A DNA stretch of 16,651 nt from NCBI GenBank assembly GCA_027335515.1, contig DAHWHT010000117.1, positions 1-16,651 of the forward strand, read 5' to 3'. Under the pieces are notes generated by a model. The model was not told the origin of the DNA. It made no database searches and saw only the letters and a list, made by a program, of their open reading frames with translations. This stretch comes from Clostridia bacterium. GTDB lineage: Bacteria; Bacillota_E; RBS10-35; JAJYVN01. Positions 8,967-15,563 of this stretch are shown here, piece by piece (within the stretch, counting starts at the first letter, position 1; every line of letters begins with the position of its first letter). A program made the position numbers and the translations under genes.

Positions 8967-10169
8967 TCAGCCGGCCGCCAGGCCGCGATCGATCTTGTCG
9001 TCGATCAGCGCCGTCAACTCCTGGCGCACCGACTCCAGGGGAACGCGCTCCAGCAGGGGCGCGAAAAAGCCGTGCACCACCAAACGTTCCGCCTCGCGCC
9101 GTGGCAATCCGCGCGACTGCATATAGAAGAGTTGCTCGGGATCCACCTTGCCGGTGGTGGCCGCGTGGCCGGCCTGCAGGTCGTTTTCGTCGATGTACAG
9201 CGCCGGGATGGCGTCGCTGCGCACCCCGTGGCCGAGGTGCAGCGTGTTCTCCTTCTGCTGCGAATCGCTGCCCTTGGCACCGTGGCGGATGTCGGAGATA
9301 CCCCGATAGACGGTGCGGGCCGTGCCGGCCAGGACGCCCTTGGCCAAGAGCAGCCCGTTGGTGTGCTCCCCGTGGTGGCGCAGCGTCGCCGTCAGGTCCA
9401 GATGCTGGCGGCCGGCCGCGAAAAACACCAGCAGCGCCAGGGCCTCGGACCCGGCGCCCTCCAGCACACTGGTGGTGCCCGCCCGGACGATGCCGCCACC
9501 CATCTCCCCCAGCAGCCACTGGACGTTCGCGTCGCGCCCCAGCACCGCCTGACGGGTCGCATACACCGCGACCCCTTCACCCCACTGCTGCAGTTCGATG
9601 TGGCGCAGACGGGCCCCGTCCCGAACGTCCGCCTCGACCACCGCAGTGACCAGCGCGGGCGCGCCGTCCGCGGCCGGCCCTCCCGCGCAGCGCTGCAGGA
9701 CGGTCGCCTCGGCGCCGCGCTCCAGGACGACCACCGTGCGGGGGTGGAACTGGCCGCCGTCCAGCTGATACGCCACCTCAATCGGTTCCGCGACGACGAC
9801 CCCGGCCGGCACGTGAATCAGACAACCGCGGTGGGCTGCGAGGTTGCGCGCCTCCAGGCGACCGGCGCCGGCGGGCACCAACCGGCCCAGGTGCGCCCGC
9901 ACCCGCTGCGGATCGCTGCGGGCGAGCTCGCCGAGCTCCGCCGCAACCACCCCTTGGGCGCGCGCCGCTGCCGGCACCCGCAGTCGAACGCTGCCGCCAC
10001 CCGCCAGCGCGAACGCGGCCGGCTCCAGCCGGGATGCATCGGTACGATCCCAGCGCGGCGCGACAGAGGCGGCCTCCACCGCGGCCGCCGCGCGCCGGGA
10101 GGCCGCGAGCCAATCCGGGTCGTCCAGGCGGGAGATGTACGACTCCAGTTCGGGCATCGTGCTGACCAC
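8967..10169 (-). CDS. sufD: SufD subunit of the Fe-S scaffold complex
   Basis: This 400-residue protein belongs to the SufB/SufD family, which forms the SufBCD scaffold with the SufC ATPase. The beta-helix core and the conserved C-terminal block (about 296-375) are present. The AGHAATTGKVDPEQLFYMQSRG-type block (starting at 333, given here in short) carries H335, at the place of the functional histidine of E. coli SufD. The local AGH form and the lack of a SufB-type catalytic cysteine context point to SufD, not SufB. The GTG at 10169, three bases after the sufC stop, has a G-rich ribosome-binding site nine bases upstream. An ATG at 10157 is the alternative. No sufB lies in the window, so the partner must be encoded elsewhere or this subunit may act alone. 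Confidence 0.87.
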   Translation of the reverse strand: MVSTMPELESYISRLDDPDWLAASRRAAAAVEAASVAPRWDRTDASRLEPAAFALAGGGSVRLRVPAAARAQGVVAAELGELARSDPQRVRAHLGRLVPAGAGRLEARNLAAHRGCLIHVPAGVVVAEPIEVAYQLDGGQFHPRTVVVLERGAEATVLQRCAGGPAADGAPALVTAVVEADVRDGARLRHIELQQWGEGVAVYATRQAVLGRDANVQWLLGEMGGGIVRAGTTSVLEGAGSEALALLVFFAAGRQHLDLTATLRHHGEHTNGLLLAKGVLAGTARTVYRGISDIRHGAKGSDSQQKENTLHLGHGVRSDAIPALYIDENDLQAGHAATTGKVDPEQLFYMQSRGLPRREAERLVVHGFFAPLLERVPLESVRQELTALIDDKIDRGLAAG

Positions 10170-10172
10170 GGC

Positions 10173-10943
10173 CTACTGCCCCCCGCCCGGCACGGCTGCG
10201 ACGGCATCGCGAACCCAGTCGTAGCCCTCCCGCTCGATACGGTCCACCAGCTCCCGGCCGCCGGAGCGCACGATGCGCCCGGCCACCATCACATGGACAA
10301 AATCGGGCTGAATGTAGCGCAGGATACGCTCATAGTGCGTGATGACCAGCACGCCGAGCCCCGGCCCGCGCAGCGAGTTGACGCCGTTGCTGACAATTTT
10401 GATGCTGTCGACATCCAACCCGGAGTCGGTCTCGTCCAGGATGGCGATGGCCGGCTCCAGCATCGCCATCTGCAGGATCTCGTTGCGCTTGCGCTCCCCG
10501 CCCGAAAACCCCTCGTTGACGTAACGGCGCGCGACACCCTCGTCCCACTCCAGCAGCGCGATCTTCTCCAAGAGCTTCTTGCGGAACTGCACAAAGGGCA
10601 ATTCCCGTCCGCGGGCCTTGAGCGCGGAGTGGATGAAGTTGGCCACCGTCACGCCTGGAACCTCGGTGGGATACTGAAAGGCGAGAAACAGCCCCGCCCT
10701 GGCCCGTTCGTCGGCGCCCATCTCCAGCAGGTTCTGACCGCCCAGGCGCACCGCGCCGCCGGTCACCGCGTAGCGCGGATGCCCCGCCAACGTATTGGCC
10801 AGCGTGCTCTTGCCCGAACCGTTGGGACCCATGAGCGCATGCACTTCACCGGGGCCAATCCGCAGGGTCAGTCCCCGCAGGATCTGTTGACCTTCAACTT
10901 CCGCCTCCAGGCGCTCGATCTCCAGAGCGACGCCGTCCGCCAC
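10173..10943 (-). CDS. sufC: SufC ATPase of the Fe-S assembly complex
   Basis: This 256-residue ABC-type ATPase drives conformational change of the SufB/SufD scaffold. Walker A GPNGSGKST is at 39-47, the Q-loop at Q90 (AFQYP), the SufC-specific signature FSGGERKRNE at 146-155, Walker B into ILDETDSGLD at 168-177, and the switch H203 in ITHYERIL. I chose GTG at 10943 because homology begins just after it (LEIERL) and a GGGG-rich ribosome-binding site precedes it. The GTG at 10967 would add eight residues. The open frame running to 11195 cannot be right because it passes through the promoter at 10989-11018. With the start at 10943 the leader is about 40 bases. It is the first gene of the operon. 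Confidence 0.95.
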   Translation of the reverse strand: MADGVALEIERLEAEVEGQQILRGLTLRIGPGEVHALMGPNGSGKSTLANTLAGHPRYAVTGGAVRLGGQNLLEMGADERARAGLFLAFQYPTEVPGVTVANFIHSALKARGRELPFVQFRKKLLEKIALLEWDEGVARRYVNEGFSGGERKRNEILQMAMLEPAIAILDETDSGLDVDSIKIVSNGVNSLRGPGLGVLVITHYERILRYIQPDFVHVMVAGRIVRSGGRELVDRIEREGYDWVRDAVAAVPGGGQ

Positions 10944-10988
10944 GCCCCACGCCCCCGTTTCCGCCACCGCGACCCGCAGGCCGCCGCC

Positions 10989-11018
10989 ATTATAGGCGCA
11001 GCCTCGGAGGGGTGTCAA
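10989..11018 (-). promoter_or_regulatory. Perfect-consensus sigma-A promoter of the suf operon
   Basis: The minus strand carries TTGACA (11013-11018), an 18-base spacer and TATAAT (10989-10994), both hexamers matching consensus at every position. The start site is expected near 10982, about 40 bases before sufC. A small inverted repeat, CCTC-C-GAGG (11002-11010), lies inside the spacer and could be a repressor site, though it is short and may be chance. No promoter of similar quality is visible for the divergent plus-strand gene at 11167. Confidence 0.88.
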
Positions 11019-11166
11019 AAGCTGAGCGGAACACTCGGATATGGCGGCGGCCCGGCAGGCGTTGCGGCACACCGTGCCTGGACGCAGGAAAGGATCCGCC
11101 CGGGAGGGACGCGCCCCGCGGCGCCCGAAGTCGCTTACGGGGAGTCCCTGAAGGGAGAATCGCACC

Positions 11167-12513
11167 GTGAACCTGGTCGTGGTCGTTTCGGACACCTTCC
11201 GCTACGATTATTGTGGCTTCAACGGCAACCCGTGGATCCGGACCCCGGACCTCGACCGCTTCGCCGCCGAGGCGGTCGCCTTCGACCAAAACCACGTCTC
11301 CAGTTTTCCCACCATCCCGATGCGCACCGATTGGTTCACCGGCCGCTACGGCTTCCCGTCCCACGGCTGGCGGCCGCTGGACCCGAACGTACCGGTTCTG
11401 GCCCAACGCCTGGCACACGCCGGCTATCTGACCCAACTGATCATGGACAACCCCCACATGATGCGGGGCACCGCCCACTTCGACCGCGGCTTCGAAGGCC
11501 AGTGCTGGCTGCGCGGGCAAGAGGGAGACACCTACCTCACGCGCTTCAACCGCCTGCACGAAGCCATGCCGCCCGCCAAGACACGGCGCCAACCGCTGCG
11601 CCGTGGCCATACCCTTGCCGATATCCACCGCACGACCAACATCGACTGGGCCTGGGAGGAAGACCGCTTCGCCGCCCGCACCCTGCGTACGGCGAGCCGC
11701 TGGCTGGAAGAGAACTACCGCGCCGAGCAGTTCCTGCTGTGGGTCGACTGTTTCGATGTGCACGAGCCCTGGGATCCGCCCGACTACTGGGGGGAGCGCT
11801 ACGACCCCGACTACCGCGGCGCCCCCATGCTGCACCCCAACTACGGACCCGCCGACGCCTACACCCCGCAGGAGCTGGCCAACCTTCGCGCCCATTACGC
11901 CGGCGAGGTCAGCATGATCTCGCGCTGGTTCGGCCGCCTCCTCCAAAAGCTCGAGGACGTCGGCCTCGCCGACCGGACCGCGGTTGTATTCCTCTCCGAC
12001 CACGGCATGTTCCTGGGTGAGCACAACCGCACGGGCAAGAGCAACATCGCCGCCGAGGACAAGCGCCGCTGGCCGCTGTACCAGGAGGTCGCGCACATCC
12101 CCATGTTCCTGCGCCTGCCCGGGGTCGCGCCGCGGCGGGTGCCCGCCATCGTCCAGCCGCCCGACCTGCTGCCGACGCTGCTGGAGATCGCCGGGCAGAG
12201 CCCCCCCGAAGGAATCCACGGCCGCTCGCTGCTGCCGTTGCTGCGCGGTGAAACCGACCGCCACCGCGAGGTGGCCATCAGCGGCACCCACGGCCCCCGC
12301 GCGCTGCTGCGCGTCACCGATGGGCAATACACCTTCTATCCCGACGGCGAACTCGGCACACCGGAGCTGTATGACCTGCAGCGCGACCCGGGCGAGGCCA
12401 AGAACATCGCGAGCGAGCGGCCCGACGCCGCGGCGCGCCTGCAGGCCGCGATGGAAGCGTCTCTGGCGTCCTGGGCTCCCGACACGGCGTCCAAGCCCAT
12501 GGGCGGGGCCTGA
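11167..12513 (+). CDS. Sulfatase-fold hydrolase with threonine at the nucleophile position
   Basis: This 448-residue protein belongs to the alkaline phosphatase/sulfatase superfamily. The N-terminal metal site is DTFRYD (D9), and the C-terminal one is LSDHG (D278, H279) with K291 in a GK pair; H199 lies in VDCFDVHEPWDPP. The region that normally reads C/S-x-P-x-R followed by TGR is TIPMR (49-53) with TGR at 58-60, so threonine replaces the cysteine or serine that becomes formylglycine. It therefore may not be a classical sulfatase; phosphodiesterases and lipoteichoic acid synthases of this superfamily use a threonine nucleophile. There is no signal peptide: the first beta-strand begins at residue 2, implying a cytoplasmic enzyme. 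The GTG start has AGGGAG nine bases upstream. It is related to the two minus-strand sulfatase genes farther on. The substrate is unknown. Confidence 0.9.
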   Translation: MNLVVVVSDTFRYDYCGFNGNPWIRTPDLDRFAAEAVAFDQNHVSSFPTIPMRTDWFTGRYGFPSHGWRPLDPNVPVLAQRLAHAGYLTQLIMDNPHMMRGTAHFDRGFEGQCWLRGQEGDTYLTRFNRLHEAMPPAKTRRQPLRRGHTLADIHRTTNIDWAWEEDRFAARTLRTASRWLEENYRAEQFLLWVDCFDVHEPWDPPDYWGERYDPDYRGAPMLHPNYGPADAYTPQELANLRAHYAGEVSMISRWFGRLLQKLEDVGLADRTAVVFLSDHGMFLGEHNRTGKSNIAAEDKRRWPLYQEVAHIPMFLRLPGVAPRRVPAIVQPPDLLPTLLEIAGQSPPEGIHGRSLLPLLRGETDRHREVAISGTHGPRALLRVTDGQYTFYPDGELGTPELYDLQRDPGEAKNIASERPDAAARLQAAMEASLASWAPDTASKPMGGA

Positions 12514-12526
12514 AGCTCCCGCCCGT

Positions 12527-12563
12527 GGCGGGGTGGTGGGCCGGCCGGGTTCACCACCCCGCC
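12527..12563 (+). terminator. Strong hairpin after the plus-strand sulfatase gene
   Basis: A perfect 12-bp inverted repeat, GGCGGGGTGGTG (12527-12538) and CACCACCCCGCC (12552-12563), encloses a 13-base loop 14 bases past the stop codon. No T-tract follows, so it may be an imperfect terminator, an RNA-stabilising 3' structure or an intercistronic processing site. It separates the sulfatase gene from the trehalase-like gene. Confidence 0.55.
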
Positions 12564-12683
12564 AAGACCAACCCCGCGGGGCGCCCGGCGCCCAGGCCCG
12601 TGCAGCCCGCGGTGGAATGGATGCACCCGAGCATCACCGACGCCCTACAGGAAGCAGGCGGCCGGGGTGCTAGGCGCCGGAGC

Positions 12684-12690
12684 GGGGAGG
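12684..12690 (+). promoter_or_regulatory. Ribosome-binding site deciding the GTG start of the trehalase-like gene
   Basis: GGGGAGG ends eight bases before the GTG at 12699. The frame stays open upstream to 12525, but that extension covers the hairpin at 12527-12563 and is low-complexity Arg/Pro/Gly sequence, so the GTG is preferred. Confidence 0.7.
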
Positions 12691-12698
12691 ATTGGCGC

Positions 12699-14021
12699 GT
12701 GGAACCGCGAGCCGGAGCCCGCCCCGACCAAAAGGAAGTCCAGCAACCCGCGGCCTTGGACTGGGAAGCGTGGGCGGCCCTGGATACCCAGATCCGCGCC
12801 GGCTGGATGCAGGGGCGCACCGAGGCGTTGGAGCCGCAGATCCGCAAGGATCCGAAGGGCAACCTCTTGTTCTTGCCCCGCCCCTACATCACCCCGAACG
12901 GTTCACCACCCGCCGCTCCCGCCGCGACCAAAAACGATCTCTTCCGCGAGATGTATAACTGGGACACATACTTCATCAACCGCGGCCTGCTCGCGCATAA
13001 CCTCCCAGAGCCGGTGCGGGACCACATCCTCAACTACCTCTTCATGATCGACCGCTTCGGATACATGCCCAACGGCAACCGGGCACCGCTGTCGACGCGG
13101 TCGCAGATCCCGATCTTTCCGGACAGCATCTGCAGGTACTTCCAGGCCACGGGCGACCGCGAACTGCTGGCGGCGGCGTATCCCCGACTGCGCCGCGAGT
13201 TCTCCGAATACTGGCTGTCCCCGCCGCACCAGACGGCGATCGGCCTGAGCACGAACATCGACCCGGCGGACCCCCACCTGCCACCGGAGTTGTCCGCCGA
13301 GGCGGAAGCCCTGGACTGGACACCCATCTACGGGGGAGACATCCGGCGCTGCGTGCCGCTGATCACCAACTGCGCCCTCGTCTCGTACGCCGCGGCACTG
13401 GCGGACATGGCGCAGACGCTGGGGGACGCCGCCGGAGCGGAGGCGATGCGCCGGGAGGCCGGGGCGCGGGCCAAGCGCATCCGCGACCTCCAGTGGGACG
13501 GCGCCCGGGGCGTGTTTTGCGAGTACGACGCCGTGGCGGGCCGCCAACTCCCGTACGTATCCGACAGTGCCTTCTGGGCCCTGTGGGCCGGGGTCGCCAC
13601 GGCGGAACAGGCCGCCGAGTCCGTACGGTCGCTGCGGGCCCTGCGCGCACCGTGGGGGATCACCGCGACCGACCGCACCTACCCCGATCCGCACCGCCCC
13701 GGCCTGCTCGCCGCAGGTTCCCTGCAGTGGATGTATCCGGCCGGTTGGCCCCCATCGCAGTGGATCGCCTGCGAAGGGCTCGACCGCTACGGCTACCACG
13801 CGGACGCCGAACGGATCGCGGCCTCGTTCCTGCAGCTGGTGCTGGCCATCCACGGGCGCACCGGCCGGCTGTGGGAGAAATACAACGTCGTCGAAGGCAG
13901 CCTCGAACTGCCCAACGCCCGCTATGGCATCCTTCCCATGGCGGGCTGGACGGCGGCCTGTGTGGCGGTTCTCGGCCGCCGCCTGCGCAAAGGGGCGGCG
14001 ACGAACCAGGCTCGTTGGTGA
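12699..14021 (+). CDS. GH37 trehalase-like glycoside hydrolase with altered signatures
   Basis: This 440-residue protein has the (alpha/alpha)6 glycosidase pattern of GH37, whose known members hydrolyse alpha,alpha-trehalose to two glucoses. Matches to the family are LFREMYNWDTYF (81-92), MPNGNR (123-128) followed by STRSQ (132-136), QWMYPAGWPP (343-352) and LWEKYN (391-396). E393 fits the catalytic base of the EKYD motif; D206 (EALDW) is a possible catalytic acid, with a weak local match. Differences matter: the first signature normally reads PGGRF before x-E and here reads KNDLF, and the second is QWMYP where QWDxP is expected. The specificity may therefore differ from plain trehalose. No signal peptide is visible. 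It follows a sulfatase-fold gene by 185 bases and converges on another, 42 bases away, suggesting a shared substrate. A GH63-type enzyme is a less likely alternative. Confidence 0.85.
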   Translation: MEPRAGARPDQKEVQQPAALDWEAWAALDTQIRAGWMQGRTEALEPQIRKDPKGNLLFLPRPYITPNGSPPAAPAATKNDLFREMYNWDTYFINRGLLAHNLPEPVRDHILNYLFMIDRFGYMPNGNRAPLSTRSQIPIFPDSICRYFQATGDRELLAAAYPRLRREFSEYWLSPPHQTAIGLSTNIDPADPHLPPELSAEAEALDWTPIYGGDIRRCVPLITNCALVSYAAALADMAQTLGDAAGAEAMRREAGARAKRIRDLQWDGARGVFCEYDAVAGRQLPYVSDSAFWALWAGVATAEQAAESVRSLRALRAPWGITATDRTYPDPHRPGLLAAGSLQWMYPAGWPPSQWIACEGLDRYGYHADAERIAASFLQLVLAIHGRTGRLWEKYNVVEGSLELPNARYGILPMAGWTAACVAVLGRRLRKGAATNQARW

Positions 14022-14063
14022 GCCGGCCGCCGCCGCGGACGCGATTCCTCCCCTTCAATGCGC

Positions 14064-15548
14064 TCAGAGGCCGAGGCGCTGGGCCTGTTCGGGAGGGGCG
14101 CCGACCTCAAGCAGCCAGCGGCGCAGGCCGTCTTCCAGCCGCCGCAGATCCCCGGGTCGCTCGCCGCTCAGATCGCGCGACTCCGATGCGTCCAGCAGCA
14201 CGCTGCCGCAGGGACCGCGCACCCAGTCCACCGGGTAGCGCGCCAGCGTCGGCGCCGGCCAGGGCTCCGGCGCACCCAGCCCGCGCGGCCGCATGAACTG
14301 AGGCGGTTCGGCGCCATACCAATACAGCGGGGTGTTGGATTCGGCCGGCGGCCAGCGGTGCAACACGAGTTCGCCGTCGGTGACCTGGATCGCCTCGCCG
14401 AACTTGGCGTAGCAGGCGAAGGGGCGGGGATCGCCCGGCGCGCCGCGCAGCAGCGGCAGCAGGCTCTTGCCGTGGCACTGCCAGCCCTGCGGCAGCGGCA
14501 CGCCCATGGCCTCCAGCACCGTCGGATAGAGGTCGACCGTCTGCGTCAGCGCGTCCAGGTGCGCGCCGGAACCGCGGGCCTCGGGGTGGTAGGCCAGCAG
14601 GGGCACATGCGCCAGATCGCGGTAGAGGTTGCTGTCGCCGTGCGAGGAGGACGGCTTGCCGATCATGCCGTGTTCCCCGAAGAGGTGGCCGTGGTCCGTC
14701 GTCACGAGCAGCACGGTGTCCTCCATGCGCCCCAGCCGCTCCAGGGTATCCACCACGCGGCCGAGCCAGGCATCGACCAACCCCACCTCACCGGCATAGA
14801 GCCGGCGGATGGAAGCGAGTTCGGCCGGGGTATAGCGGTCGGCGCGGCCGTAGATCGGCCATGCCACCGCCGTCGGGTCGTCCGGCGCGGGCGCCCCGGC
14901 GCGCTGCCGCCACGCCGGGGGCGGATCGAACGGCTCGTGCGGATCGAAGCAGTCGACCAGGAGGAAAAACGGCCGCGGCGCCGGACCGGATGCGTTCTCG
15001 TCCAGCCAGTGGGCGGCCGCGCCCAGGGTCTGCGCCGCGAAGGTGTCCTCCTCGCGCCGCCATTCCAGGCCCTGACGCCAGCGGACCGTGTTGCGCCAAT
15101 ACCGCTCCCAGCGTCGGTGCAGCTTGCGCTCCCGCTCCTGCGGCCAGGGGACCTCCACCCCCCGAACCGCCCAGCGGTCGTCCTCCTGGCCGCGCAGGAA
15201 CTCCCAGCCGTCGAATCCGAAGTAGTAGTTGCCCGAGCCGGGCTGGAACAGGTGGTAGTGGTCGGTGATCAGCGCGGTCTGCACCCCGGCCGCCGACAGC
15301 ACCGACGGCAGGTCGCGGTCGCCGGCCTGCAGCTGCCCCCAGCCGCGCCAGGGAAACTCGTAGCGCCCCGTCCACAGGTCGCGCCGCGCCGGCATGCACG
15401 GGTAAGACCCGAGGAAGTAGCGGTCGAAGGTCACCCCCAACCGCGCCAAACGGTCAAAGGTCGGGGTGGGCAGCGGCGCGGCCGCACCGACGTACGGGGT
15501 GAGGTGATCGCGCCGCAGGGTGTCGATCAGGACCAGGACGACGTTCAA
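14064..15548 (-). CDS. Cys-type sulfatase (CMPAR formylglycine motif)
   Basis: This 494-residue sulfatase has the complete Cys-type active-site motif CMPAR (51-55) followed by TGR (60-62), as needed for conversion of C51 to formylglycine. Metal ligands are expected at D9 (IDTLRRD), D285 and H286 (TTDHG), with K298 and H204 (VDCFDPHEPFDPP) near the substrate. No signal peptide is visible, so it is probably cytoplasmic. I chose TTG at 15548: GAAGGGGG lies seven bases upstream, and the resulting MNVV start parallels MNLV of the plus-strand paralogue. GTG at 15554 is the alternative, but its ribosome-binding site is only one base away. The upstream sulfatase stop codon overlaps this ribosome-binding site, so the two are co-transcribed. 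No maturase (FGE or anSME) gene is in the window. The sulfated substrate is unknown; phosphonate or phosphate esters are possible for this family. Confidence 0.92.
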   Translation of the reverse strand: MNVVLVLIDTLRRDHLTPYVGAAAPLPTPTFDRLARLGVTFDRYFLGSYPCMPARRDLWTGRYEFPWRGWGQLQAGDRDLPSVLSAAGVQTALITDHYHLFQPGSGNYYFGFDGWEFLRGQEDDRWAVRGVEVPWPQERERKLHRRWERYWRNTVRWRQGLEWRREEDTFAAQTLGAAAHWLDENASGPAPRPFFLLVDCFDPHEPFDPPPAWRQRAGAPAPDDPTAVAWPIYGRADRYTPAELASIRRLYAGEVGLVDAWLGRVVDTLERLGRMEDTVLLVTTDHGHLFGEHGMIGKPSSSHGDSNLYRDLAHVPLLAYHPEARGSGAHLDALTQTVDLYPTVLEAMGVPLPQGWQCHGKSLLPLLRGAPGDPRPFACYAKFGEAIQVTDGELVLHRWPPAESNTPLYWYGAEPPQFMRPRGLGAPEPWPAPTLARYPVDWVRGPCGSVLLDASESRDLSGERPGDLRRLEDGLRRWLLEVGAPPEQAQRLGL

Positions 15549-15555
15549 CGCCACG

Positions 15556-15563
15556 CCCCCTTC
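15556..15563 (-). promoter_or_regulatory. Ribosome-binding site overlapping an upstream stop and supporting a TTG start
   Basis: GAAGGGGG on the minus strand lies seven bases before TTG at 15548. It shares its first two bases with the TGA stop (15562-15564) of the preceding sulfatase gene, which suggests translational coupling. Confidence 0.6.

Noticed and set aside
11066..11078. Inverted repeat GGCAC-ACC-GTGCC as an operator for the plus-strand sulfatase gene
   Set aside because: Only a 5-bp stem, with no convincing promoter beside it. Chance occurrence is likely in GC-rich DNA.
11041..11151. A 36-codon plus-strand frame upstream of the first sulfatase gene, as a leader peptide
   Set aside because: It lacks a ribosome-binding site at good spacing and is Arg-rich like other random frames here; there is no attenuator-like structure.
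10944..11195. N-terminal extension of sufC to an upstream start
   Set aside because: It would translate through the consensus promoter, and family alignment begins only after the GTG at 10943.
8754..12020. A plus-strand open frame of 1088 codons
   Set aside because: It runs antisense through sufS, sufD and sufC and then out of frame into the sulfatase gene. Its composition is Arg/Pro/His/Gln-rich and shows no domain; long shadow frames are expected at this GC content.
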